In this document: piece by piece, positions 1 to 5,260 of the stretch | How the letters are laid out: every line of letters starts with the position of its first letter | How positions within the stretch are numbered: position 1 is the first letter of the stretch | NCBI GenBank assembly: GCA_946479225.1 | Contig: CAMLFI010000224.1 | Coordinates: 1-5,260 of the forward strand | Length of the DNA: 5,260 nucleotides | Direction of reading: 5' to 3' | From: an uncultured Mucilaginibacter sp. | Lineage (GTDB): Bacteria > Bacteroidota > Bacteroidia > Sphingobacteriales > Sphingobacteriaceae | Translations under genes and position numbers: made by a program | The notes under the pieces: generated by a model | Told to the model about the DNA's origin: nothing | The model's database searches: none | What the model saw: only the letters and a program-made list of their open reading frames with translations

Positions 1-961
1 CCGAGGGACGAGCAACAGTGTAGGTTTGCGGCGCGGTTTTGTATTCTTTTATACTACCGTCTGTTTGTTTGACCTTAATTGTACCTATCCAGGTATGAAC
101 ACCTTCGCTGCCTGTGCTGCCGGTATATTTTCCCCGCCCTGCTTCTGTAGTAAGCTTTGCACCATCCACTGTTATATCCGGTGAAGATTTTGAGTCAGAT
201 GCGGTCAAAAATACTTCGGCTGTATAAGGCTGACCTACTAAAACATAGCTGCTAGGCGCTACGGCCACTGCCGAAAACTGGTCAAGGTTAACAACTGCCT
301 GGTCAACTTTACCTAATATTTTCTTTACTACTTCGTTCTCCGCGTTTTTTGCATCGGCTTCAATTTTAGCCAGTGTGGTTAAGCTTGCTCCTAAAGGGAT
401 ACCCTCGCCAAAATAAGCTTCCTGCCAGCTTTTCTTAATATCACCACGTCTTGGCGGATCAACCGCGTTAAGCGAAAAGTTTGCGCCTGCACGATCCTTA
501 GCATCCAGCAATTGCAATAGCTCGGCGCGGGTTTCATCAATCTTTTTCCTTAAAACTTCACCGTTTTTTTGATTGATCATTATGCGCGGAGAAATATCCA
601 GGTTATCGCGTGCATCAACGTCGCCAGTGGTTTCATTTATTCCGCCACCTTCTTCAATCAATTTCTTTTTTAAAGTTTCAATATAAGTATTCAATTCCTC
701 TGCTACCTGGCTGGCTTTTTTAGCCCGCGCGTAAAAAGGTTTAGCACGCTCAGGCTGCTCTTTTAACTTGGTCTGCTCAAAAGCGCTGTAGGTGTTTTCA
801 ATACTTGTAGTAACATTACTTCTTGATTTATCTAAACTGTCGGTAATGTTTTTAAAAGCGTCCAATAAACTATCAGGCACATTCAATGCAATAAGACCCA
901 GTAAAACCAGGTACAAAATGCCTATCATTCGCTGCCTTGGGGTTTGTTTGCCTCCCGCCAT
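1..961 (-). CDS. gldM: GldM/PorM, T9SS and gliding motor subunit (C-terminal part beyond window)
   Basis: Inner-membrane-anchored periplasmic subunit of the type IX secretion motor. It pairs with GldL, which uses the proton gradient, and passes movement across the periplasm to the GldK/GldN ring. The gene starts at ATG (959-961) and stays open to the left edge, giving 320 codons; the family is usually a little over 500 residues, so about 190-200 are missing. Seen in the translation: the typical N terminus MAGGKQTPRQR, with Arg9 in the position of the arginine proposed to pair with the GldL glutamate; one membrane helix at about residues 12-28 (MIGILYLVLLGLIALNV); a long, mostly helical, charged region at about 30-225 matching periplasmic domain D1; then a beta-rich stretch from about 227 (FSAVAVAPSSYVLVG) to 320 matching D2. 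It lies 46 bases after gldL without an evident terminator, so it is co-transcribed. No strong Shine-Dalgarno is seen; the leader is A-rich. Identification is firm. Confidence 0.95.
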   Translation of the reverse strand, partial: MAGGKQTPRQRMIGILYLVLLGLIALNVPDSLLDAFKNITDSLDKSRSNVTTSIENTYSAFEQTKLKEQPERAKPFYARAKKASQVAEELNTYIETLKKKLIEEGGGINETTGDVDARDNLDISPRIMINQKNGEVLRKKIDETRAELLQLLDAKDRAGANFSLNAVDPPRRGDIKKSWQEAYFGEGIPLGASLTTLAKIEADAKNAENEVVKKILGKVDQAVVNLDQFSAVAVAPSSYVLVGQPYTAEVFLTASDSKSSPDITVDGAKLTTEAGRGKYTGSTGSEGVHTWIGTIKVKQTDGSIKEYKTAPQTYTVARPS

Positions 962-1007
962 GTGTTATTATCTTATTACTGTGTAAGTGAAATAATAGTA
1001 TTGTTAA

Positions 1008-1811
1008 TTAACTGCGGGGCTGATTCATAGCCGATAGCATATTGCCGTAAATGGAATTTAATGACGATAGGTTTTTAGCCAATCTGCCCACTTCATCTTT
1101 AAACAATTTCGAATCGTCTAGCGACTCATTAAAGTTGTTCATGGTTAATGAAAGATTTTGATAAAATTTATTCATTGATTTTAAATGAGCGCTTGAATCC
1201 TGTAGTTCCAGCTCGTACACGGCATTTAATGCAGAAAGGTTTTTTGCTAAATTATTTACCTGCTCATGGTATGCTTTTGAGTCGCCTTCTGATCCGGCCA
1301 GATCCGTTAAATTAGCTGATGCTTTTTCAAATGCAACGCTTAACTTATCATAGCTTGCTGTAGCAGTTTTAACTTTTTCGGTAAAGATTTCGGTAGCTTC
1401 GCCGGCATCTGTAACGCGGGCAATGCCTTTTACCTTATCGCCAAAGGTTCTTAAGCCTTCGCCCAAACTTCCTATCAACTCAGGTCCAATTTTAGCATCG
1501 GCAAGCATTTTATCCAATGCTGCGGTGTTTGAGAAGTTATCGCCACCACCTATAGCTCTTGCTGAAGATTTAGGCAGTTCGCCGCTAAAGTCTTCCTTTA
1601 ACTCTGGATAAACGCGTGTCCAGTCTATTTCTTTTTCATCACGCTGAAAGCCAAGCAAAAGAAACAGAAGTGCTTCTACTGTAAGCCCACCTGCAATAAA
1701 ATAGGTAGAGCCGGGCCAGTGTAAAATTTTAAACATTAGCCCCACAATTACTATTGATGCGCCCCAAGAAACTATATTGTTAATTCCGTATGGTTGTTTT
1801 TTCCCTGCCAT
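1008..1811 (-). CDS. gldL: GldL/PorL, T9SS and gliding motor proton-channel subunit
   Basis: Cytoplasmic-membrane subunit of the T9SS motor. In the family, several GldL copies surround the GldM helices and convert proton flow into rotation. The 267-residue protein has a short N-terminal tail, helix 1 at about 12-30 (NIVSWGASIVIVGLMFKIL), a short loop, helix 2 at about 36-55, then the family signature EIDWTRVYPEL at 61-71. Lys28, His31 and Glu46 in the membrane region match, by my alignment from memory, the conserved K27, H30 and E49 of Flavobacterium johnsoniae GldL; the glutamate is the proposed proton-handling residue. From about 95 the protein is a soluble, mostly helical cytoplasmic tail with heptad-like leucine spacing and an internal duplication (separate entry). 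The ATG at 1811 is the only sensible start before helix 1. It lies 37 bases after gldK and 46 before gldM, consistent with one operon. Length is normal for the Sphingobacteria version. Confidence 0.95.
   Translation of the reverse strand: MAGKKQPYGINNIVSWGASIVIVGLMFKILHWPGSTYFIAGGLTVEALLFLLLGFQRDEKEIDWTRVYPELKEDFSGELPKSSARAIGGGDNFSNTAALDKMLADAKIGPELIGSLGEGLRTFGDKVKGIARVTDAGEATEIFTEKVKTATASYDKLSVAFEKASANLTDLAGSEGDSKAYHEQVNNLAKNLSALNAVYELELQDSSAHLKSMNKFYQNLSLTMNNFNESLDDSKLFKDEVGRLAKNLSSLNSIYGNMLSAMNQPRS
1035..1271 (-). repeat. Internal protein-level duplication in the GldL C-terminal tail
   Basis: Residues 181-203 (YHEQVNNLAKNLSALNAVYELEL) and 237-259 (FKDEVGRLAKNLSSLNSIYGNML) of GldL are clear copies 56 residues apart, sharing the core LAKNLSxLNxxY. 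Their bases are 1203-1271 and 1035-1103. Similarity may extend upstream: YDKLS at 154 and YQNLS at 217 sit before each core, with about one heptad (7 residues) more between them in the first copy. This suggests two related helical hairpins in the cytoplasmic domain. The DNA has diverged, so this is an old protein repeat, not a recent DNA duplication. Confidence 0.75.
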
Positions 1812-1848
1812 AATAAAATACTAAGTAGTTGAAATTGTATGTTTTAAA

Positions 1849-3165
1849 TTATCTTTTGTCCAAAAGATCGCGGCCCAGGAAGCTTGTTACACAACGGAAC
1901 CCGATGTATGATTTTGCAGTATCCTGATATTCGAAGCTGCGGGATGAATTTTGAAGAAAATAGCCTATGTCTTTCCATGAGCCGCCTCTTACCACCTTAC
2001 GTTTCATAACCTCAGCGTCAGTTGCTTTGGCATCATAATGGAATGTAGGTGAAAGGTCGTTTACAAAAGTCGATGCTGACTCGTCAAAAGCCGATGATGT
2101 CCATTCTGCTACGTTGCCTGCCATGTTATACAGGCCAAAGTCATTCGGAAAATAAGAGCGCACCTTTACGGTGTAAGCGCCACCGTCGTCAGAGTAATTA
2201 CCACGGCCCGGTTTAAAGTTGGCTAATAAGCAGCCTTTCGCGTTTTTTATATATGGGCCGCCCCATGGATAGTCTGTACCTATCCTGCCGCCACGTGCTG
2301 CATATTCAAATTCTTCTTCGCTTGGCAGGTCGTAAGGTGCGCGCTTGGCCTGGCGTCTTGAATCTTTATAAGCCTCGTTATAGCGTGTGCGCCATACGGT
2401 GAATGCTTTTGCCTGGCGCCAGGTTACACCTACAACAGGGTAATCTCTGAATGATGGGTGCGAAAAATAGCCTTCAACCATCGGTTCATTTGCGGCGTAT
2501 GAAAAATCTTTCAGCCAAACCAAAGTATCAGGGTAAATGGCTACCGTATCGCGCATAATAAAATCAGAGCGTTTTTTTGTTTTATCGTATGCATGGTTGG
2601 CAGCTTCGCGCAATTGCATTAACGAGTAATTGTATTTTATAAGCCTTACATCTATTTCGTCGCGATCAAAAACGCGGTCATCGCCCTGGTAATACATGGT
2701 CTGCAGTTTTTGCCTGTTATCAGGCTGTCCTTTACGCGCAGAGGCCCAAATAGGGTTTCTGCGTACATATTCCCAATTGATATACTTTTTGCTACCTGCG
2801 GCAGGTGCGGCAGCACCTTTAGGTGTTATGTAGTATTTAGGATCGTTTAGATAATTGACTATGGCAATGGAGTCGCGCACCCAATTAACAAACTGACGGT
2901 ACTGGCTGTTTGTAATCTCGGTTTGGTCCATAAAAAAGGCAGGTATAGTAACCTGCTTTGTTTGGGCAATTTGAGCAAAAGTAACGTCCTGATCAGTTTG
3001 GCCCATTAAAAAGCTACCGCTCGGCACGTACACCATGTTATATGGCACCTCCGGCTTAAAAGTTCTTGACGGGACTCCGACCACTTCACCACGATCTGCC
3101 GAACTGCCGCATCCGGCTAATACTCCTGCAGATAAAACAGCAATCAAAATATAAATATGCTTCAT
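1849..3165 (-). CDS. gldK: GldK/PorK, T9SS ring lipoprotein with FGE-sulfatase (SUMF1-like) fold
   Basis: Outer-membrane lipoprotein of the type IX secretion system; with GldN/PorN it forms the large periplasmic ring under the outer membrane. The 438-residue product starts with a lipoprotein signal peptide: basic MKH, a hydrophobic stretch 4-17, and lipobox L16-A-G-C19, so Cys19 would be lipidated. The formylglycine-generating-enzyme fold begins at about 44 (MVYVPSGSFLMG), continues with FFMDQTEITNSQYRQF (77-92), is broken by a long insertion at about 100-235 typical of GldK-type proteins, and resumes with YPVVGVTWRQAKAF (242-255), YDLPSEEEFEYAARGG (278-293), NMAGNVAEW (347-355), VVRGGSWKD (391-399) and YIGFRC (420-425). 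The catalytic cysteine pair of true FGE is absent from the matching segment (about 400-415), so it should be structural, not enzymatic. GldJ is a relative, but adjacency to gldL makes this GldK. The ATG at 3165 fits the signal peptide; AAAGG lies 15 bases upstream. Confidence 0.95.
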   Translation of the reverse strand: MKHIYILIAVLSAGVLAGCGSSADRGEVVGVPSRTFKPEVPYNMVYVPSGSFLMGQTDQDVTFAQIAQTKQVTIPAFFMDQTEITNSQYRQFVNWVRDSIAIVNYLNDPKYYITPKGAAAPAAGSKKYINWEYVRRNPIWASARKGQPDNRQKLQTMYYQGDDRVFDRDEIDVRLIKYNYSLMQLREAANHAYDKTKKRSDFIMRDTVAIYPDTLVWLKDFSYAANEPMVEGYFSHPSFRDYPVVGVTWRQAKAFTVWRTRYNEAYKDSRRQAKRAPYDLPSEEEFEYAARGGRIGTDYPWGGPYIKNAKGCLLANFKPGRGNYSDDGGAYTVKVRSYFPNDFGLYNMAGNVAEWTSSAFDESASTFVNDLSPTFHYDAKATDAEVMKRKVVRGGSWKDIGYFLQNSSRSFEYQDTAKSYIGFRCVTSFLGRDLLDKR

Positions 3166-3186
3166 TTCTAATTAATCAAACCTTTA

Positions 3187-3206
3187 ATAACAATAGTAAT
3201 TGTTAT
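3187..3206. repeat. Short inverted repeat in the gldK leader
   Basis: ATAACAAT-AGTA-ATTGTTAT is a perfect 8-base inverted repeat with a 4-base loop, 21 bases before the gldK start codon and directly upstream of the AAAGG that may serve as its ribosome binding site. In the transcript it could form a weak A+T-rich hairpin, or it could be a protein-binding site near the start of transcription. In such A+T-rich DNA an 8-base arm can arise by chance, so a function is only a possibility. Confidence 0.4.
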
Positions 3207-3213
3207 GGCTCCT

Positions 3214-3246
3214 CTAATATATTAAAATAATTTACTCAAACGCAAA
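3214..3246 (-). promoter_or_regulatory. Candidate promoter of the gldKLM operon
   Basis: Read on the minus strand, TTTG (3243-3246, within TTTTTGCG) is followed after 21 bases by TATATTAG (3214-3221). This resembles the Bacteroidota primary-sigma pattern, a -33 TTTG/TTG box and a -7 TAnnTTTG box, with one mismatch in the -7 box (A for the last T). Transcription would start near 3207, leaving a leader of about 40 bases before gldK. A promoter is expected in this 255-base spacer, but the exact boxes are uncertain in such A+T-rich DNA. A second possible -7 box, AACTTTTG at 3315-3322, lies further upstream. Confidence 0.35.
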
Positions 3247-3334
3247 AACGTTGCTAAAATAGCATAAATTATCATTTTAACAGCTAAATATATTTTGCAT
3301 TTAAAATATTAAAGCAAAAGTTTTTGTTTACTCA

Positions 3335-3357
3335 CTATCAACGCATTGCGTTGATAG
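3335..3357. repeat. Perfect palindrome between hemD and gldK (operator or terminator candidate)
   Basis: CTATCAACGCA and TGCGTTGATAG are exact reverse complements around a single central T, giving 11-base arms (as a hairpin, a 10-base-pair stem with a 3-base loop). It starts 63 bases beyond the hemD stop codon and about 170 bases before gldK. As RNA it would be a strong stem and might end the DUF4271-hemD transcript, but on the minus strand it is followed by TGAGTAAACAAAAAC, not by a T run, so it is not a standard intrinsic terminator. Its perfect two-fold symmetry also suits a dimeric DNA-binding regulator. The structure is certain; its role is not. Confidence 0.6.
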
Positions 3358-3420
3358 GACTATTATTTATACGGGAAATGGTGCTGAATTGTTTGGCTAA
3401 CTTAGAAAATAAGCACAGAA

Positions 3421-4179
3421 TTATTTGTTTACCTGTTTAACATATTGCTCTATTGCCATGGTCATTGAGGGCGCGGCCGGTGTTGGGGCCGGTATATCCA
3501 ATATTAAACCTGCCTCTAAAACAGCTTTATGCGTGGTAGCGCCAAATGCCGCTATGCGCGTATTGTTTTGCTTAAAATCAGGAAAGTTTTTATAAAGCGA
3601 TTGAATGCTTGATGGACTGAAAAAAGCAATTATATCATAAAAAACCTCGGCAAGGTCTGATAGGTCACTGCAAACTGTGCGGAAAAGCACAGCAGGCGTA
3701 AAATCATACCCGTTCTCGAGCAAAAACTTTTGGGTTTCTTCGGCAGCTACGTCAGAACATGGGTATAAAAACTTCTCGCTTGAATGTTTTTTCAGCACTT
3801 CAGCCAGGTCGCTCGCGGTTTGTTTGCCAAAAAATATTTTGCGTTTGCGATACTGGATATACTTTTGAAGATAGAGGGCGATGGTTTCTGAAAGGCAGAA
3901 ATACTTCATATCAACAGGTACTTCAAAGCGCATTTCTTCGCATATGCGGAAAAAATGATCAGCAGAATTGCGGCTCGTAAAAATTACGGCGGTAAAGTCG
4001 GCAAGGTTTATCTTGTCCTTTCTGAAATCTTTAGCCGGTACGCCTTCCACATGAATGAAAGATCTGAAATCTATTTTCAGGTTATGTTTTTTCGCAAGCT
4101 CGGCATAGGGGTTCTTATCATTTTCGGGCTTCGATAATGTAACCAGTATGCTTTTTACCTTTTTCTTTCTCTCTTCCAA
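3421..4179 (-). CDS. hemD: Uroporphyrinogen-III synthase (HemD), TTG start
   Basis: Cytoplasmic enzyme of tetrapyrrole synthesis that closes hydroxymethylbilane with inversion of ring D to give uroporphyrinogen III, the precursor of heme, siroheme and cobamides. At 252 residues it has the usual family length. Visible landmarks are those of the two-lobed HemD fold: ILVTLSKP (11-18), AVIFTSRNSADHFF (64-77), the second-lobe strand IIAFFSPSSIQSLYKNF (183-199), IAAFGATTHKAVLEAGL (209-225) and the C-terminal APTPAAPSMTMAIEQYV (231-247). The family has few invariant catalytic residues, so identity rests on this pattern. The start is TTG at 4177-4179: an in-frame TAA lies three codons upstream, and the next in-frame ATG (residue 83) is far too late, since the first conserved strand begins at about 11. 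The N terminus MEERKKKVKS is very basic. It follows the DUF4271 gene by 26 bases and is probably co-transcribed. No other heme gene is in view. Confidence 0.9.
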   Translation of the reverse strand: MEERKKKVKSILVTLSKPENDKNPYAELAKKHNLKIDFRSFIHVEGVPAKDFRKDKINLADFTAVIFTSRNSADHFFRICEEMRFEVPVDMKYFCLSETIALYLQKYIQYRKRKIFFGKQTASDLAEVLKKHSSEKFLYPCSDVAAEETQKFLLENGYDFTPAVLFRTVCSDLSDLAEVFYDIIAFFSPSSIQSLYKNFPDFKQNNTRIAAFGATTHKAVLEAGLILDIPAPTPAAPSMTMAIEQYVKQVNK

Positions 4180-4205
4180 TGCTGTTTATCTATCGTTTAT
4201 AAAAC

Positions 4206-5183
4206 TCAAATATTATATTTCAGTGCCTTGATCAAAATTAAAATAGGGCAAATTTCGAGGGCACAAAGATAGATAAATAAATAAAATTTATGAAATCGAA
4301 TATTTGAAATGATATTCATACTGCTCCGCAGGTAAAGCCACGCAAAAACTACTACCAATAATAAAAAAACCATCACTAACAATATCGGAATAAATGCAGC
4401 GGCAAGCAGGCTGAAACAAAGTGTTACCGGTAAAAAAACAAAAGCCGCGTTAAAATAGGTTAGATAAAGCAAGGCAATGTATTCTTTTACCACATTTTTA
4501 GCATCAAAAATAAAGGCAAGCGCCTTTAATACTAAAAACTTAGCGGCAAATAATATTACAATAAGGGTTGATAGCCACAAGAATAAACCCAGGCCGCTAA
4601 TGCTATAATATACATTTTTATAATTAGCCAACTGGTACAAAAACAAACCAAACGTTAAGCCAAACAAAACAAACAGGCCAATAAAAGCGCCAACGCTTAT
4701 GGTACTTTCCTCTTTACCGCTTATTTGAGAAAGGCTCCGTTTGCTGTAAAATGACCAGAACACCTGTTTTATTTCAGCATTCCATACCAGGTTGAGCAGT
4801 GCTGCGTAGAGTAGTATAGCCAGTAGCGCTATTATTATCCATTTGTCGCGCGTGTAGCGGATGTGACCATTGCCGAAGGCACTTTTAGGTTTATAGGGAA
4901 GATCTAAAAAATTGCGACCGTGATAGAGCTTTTCTTTTAAATATTCGGCTACGTAACGGTTGGTGGCATTATCATCAGGCAGGCGCACGTACTGCATGGC
5001 AACAGAATCGGCAACAAACTTTTCCCTGGTCCGTTCTGCCCGCACCACAGAATCGAGCACGGTTAAAGCGCCTGTATCACGTATCTGGGTGCTGTAATTT
5101 CTGCGAGCAGGCAATGAGTCGCGCTGCGCAAAAGTTGCGGTAGCAGTTGCAGTTAACAGAAACAAAAGGAGGATAGCGCGCAT
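4206..5183 (-). CDS. DUF4271-family multi-pass membrane protein
   Basis: A 325-residue inner-membrane protein of unknown function that I place in the Bacteroidota family DUF4271. It begins with a cleavable-looking signal peptide (MRA, hydrophobic ILLLFLL, small residues, TFA before Gln20). Residues 20-112 form a charged, probably periplasmic segment. About six membrane helices follow, at roughly 115-133, 163-184, 198-219, 236-256, 258-286 and 300-321. Family-like features are the aromatic segment IKQVFWSFYSKRSLSQ (138-153) between helices 1 and 2 and the C-terminal YLFIYLCALEICPILILIKAL (split over 301-321), with a glutamate inside the last helix. No enzyme motif is recognised. The gene is first in a likely two-gene unit with hemD, immediately upstream of the T9SS operon on the same strand; a role in the envelope or in secretion is suggested only by that position. 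The ATG at 5183 directly precedes the signal peptide; AGG lies 8 bases upstream of it. Confidence 0.8.
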   Translation of the reverse strand: MRAILLLFLLTATATATFAQRDSLPARRNYSTQIRDTGALTVLDSVVRAERTREKFVADSVAMQYVRLPDDNATNRYVAEYLKEKLYHGRNFLDLPYKPKSAFGNGHIRYTRDKWIIIALLAILLYAALLNLVWNAEIKQVFWSFYSKRSLSQISGKEESTISVGAFIGLFVLFGLTFGLFLYQLANYKNVYYSISGLGLFLWLSTLIVILFAAKFLVLKALAFIFDAKNVVKEYIALLYLTYFNAAFVFLPVTLCFSLLAAAFIPILLVMVFLLLVVVFAWLYLRSSMNIISNIRFHKFYLFIYLCALEICPILILIKALKYNI

Positions 5184-5210
5184 TTACAAAGCCTGTGGAA
5201 GCAATTTCAG

Positions 5211-5218
5211 CAAAAGTA
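5211..5218 (-). promoter_or_regulatory. -7 promoter box for DUF4271-hemD
   Basis: On the minus strand TACTTTTG is an exact match to the Bacteroidota -7 consensus TAnnTTTG, 27 bases before the DUF4271 start codon, which would give a leader of about 20 bases. No clean TTTG is found 19-21 bases further upstream; the nearest candidate is a T-rich TTTTCC about 22 bases away. The exact -7 box and its location just before the first gene of the unit support it. Confidence 0.55.
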
Positions 5219-5260
5219 GCTAAATAATAAACTTATCAGGAAAAGCATTTGAATATCGCG

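Noticed and set aside
792..986. Plus-strand open frame of 64 codons (and similar ones at 1423-1611, 3677-3868, 3759-3980 and 3955-4137)
   Set aside because: Each lies opposite a well-identified minus-strand gene, has no recognisable domain and looks like a shadow frame; the products are low-complexity or read as antisense of gldM, gldL and hemD.
2740..2870. Part of the long insertion in GldK as a foreign domain or frameshift
   Set aside because: The frame is continuous and a long insertion between the first and second FGE blocks is normal for GldK-type proteins.
3177..3184. AAGGTTTG before gldK as a -7 promoter box
   Set aside because: It has one mismatch, there is no TTG at 17-23 bases upstream, and it would leave almost no leader; the AAAGG is better read as part of a ribosome binding site.
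3301..3420. The 3335-3357 palindrome as a classic intrinsic terminator for hemD
   Set aside because: The stem is strong, but no run of T follows it on the minus strand, nor directly on the plus strand; it is reported as a palindrome of unknown role instead.
1..5260. CRISPR array, insertion sequence, tRNA or rRNA gene
   Set aside because: No regularly spaced repeats, transposase, terminal inverted repeats or tRNA/rRNA-like segments were seen on either strand.

Overview
The window comes from a Bacteroidota genome. The gene families, the A+T-rich leaders with weak ribosome binding sites and the TAnnTTTG-type promoter box all point there. The protein sequences feel closest to Sphingobacteriaceae (Mucilaginibacter/Pedobacter type); that last step is an impression from memory, not a search result. 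All five genes lie on the minus strand, so the genetic order runs from right to left.

Right part (5183 to 3421): a promoter with an exact TACTTTTG -7 box precedes a gene for a DUF4271 membrane protein (signal peptide plus about six membrane helices). It is followed 26 bases later by hemD, uroporphyrinogen-III synthase, which appears to start at a TTG codon. These two probably form one transcription unit.

Middle (3420 to 3166): a 255-base A+T-rich spacer. It holds a perfect 11-base-arm palindrome after hemD, a candidate promoter for the next operon and a small inverted repeat in the leader of gldK.

Left part (3165 to 1): gldK, gldL and the first 320 codons of gldM, closely spaced (37 and 46 bases). 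This is the core of the type IX secretion system (T9SS) and gliding machinery. GldK is an outer-membrane lipoprotein with a degenerate formylglycine-generating-enzyme fold. GldL and GldM form the proton-driven inner-membrane motor, and GldM reaches through the periplasm towards the GldK/GldN ring. gldN would be expected just beyond the left edge. The motor's key charged residues, a glutamate in GldL helix 2 and Arg9 in GldM, are visible.

No wholly new system is evident. The points most worth a second look are the palindrome between hemD and gldK, the internal duplication in the GldL tail, the uncharacterised DUF4271 protein beside hemD and the T9SS genes, and the TTG start of hemD.
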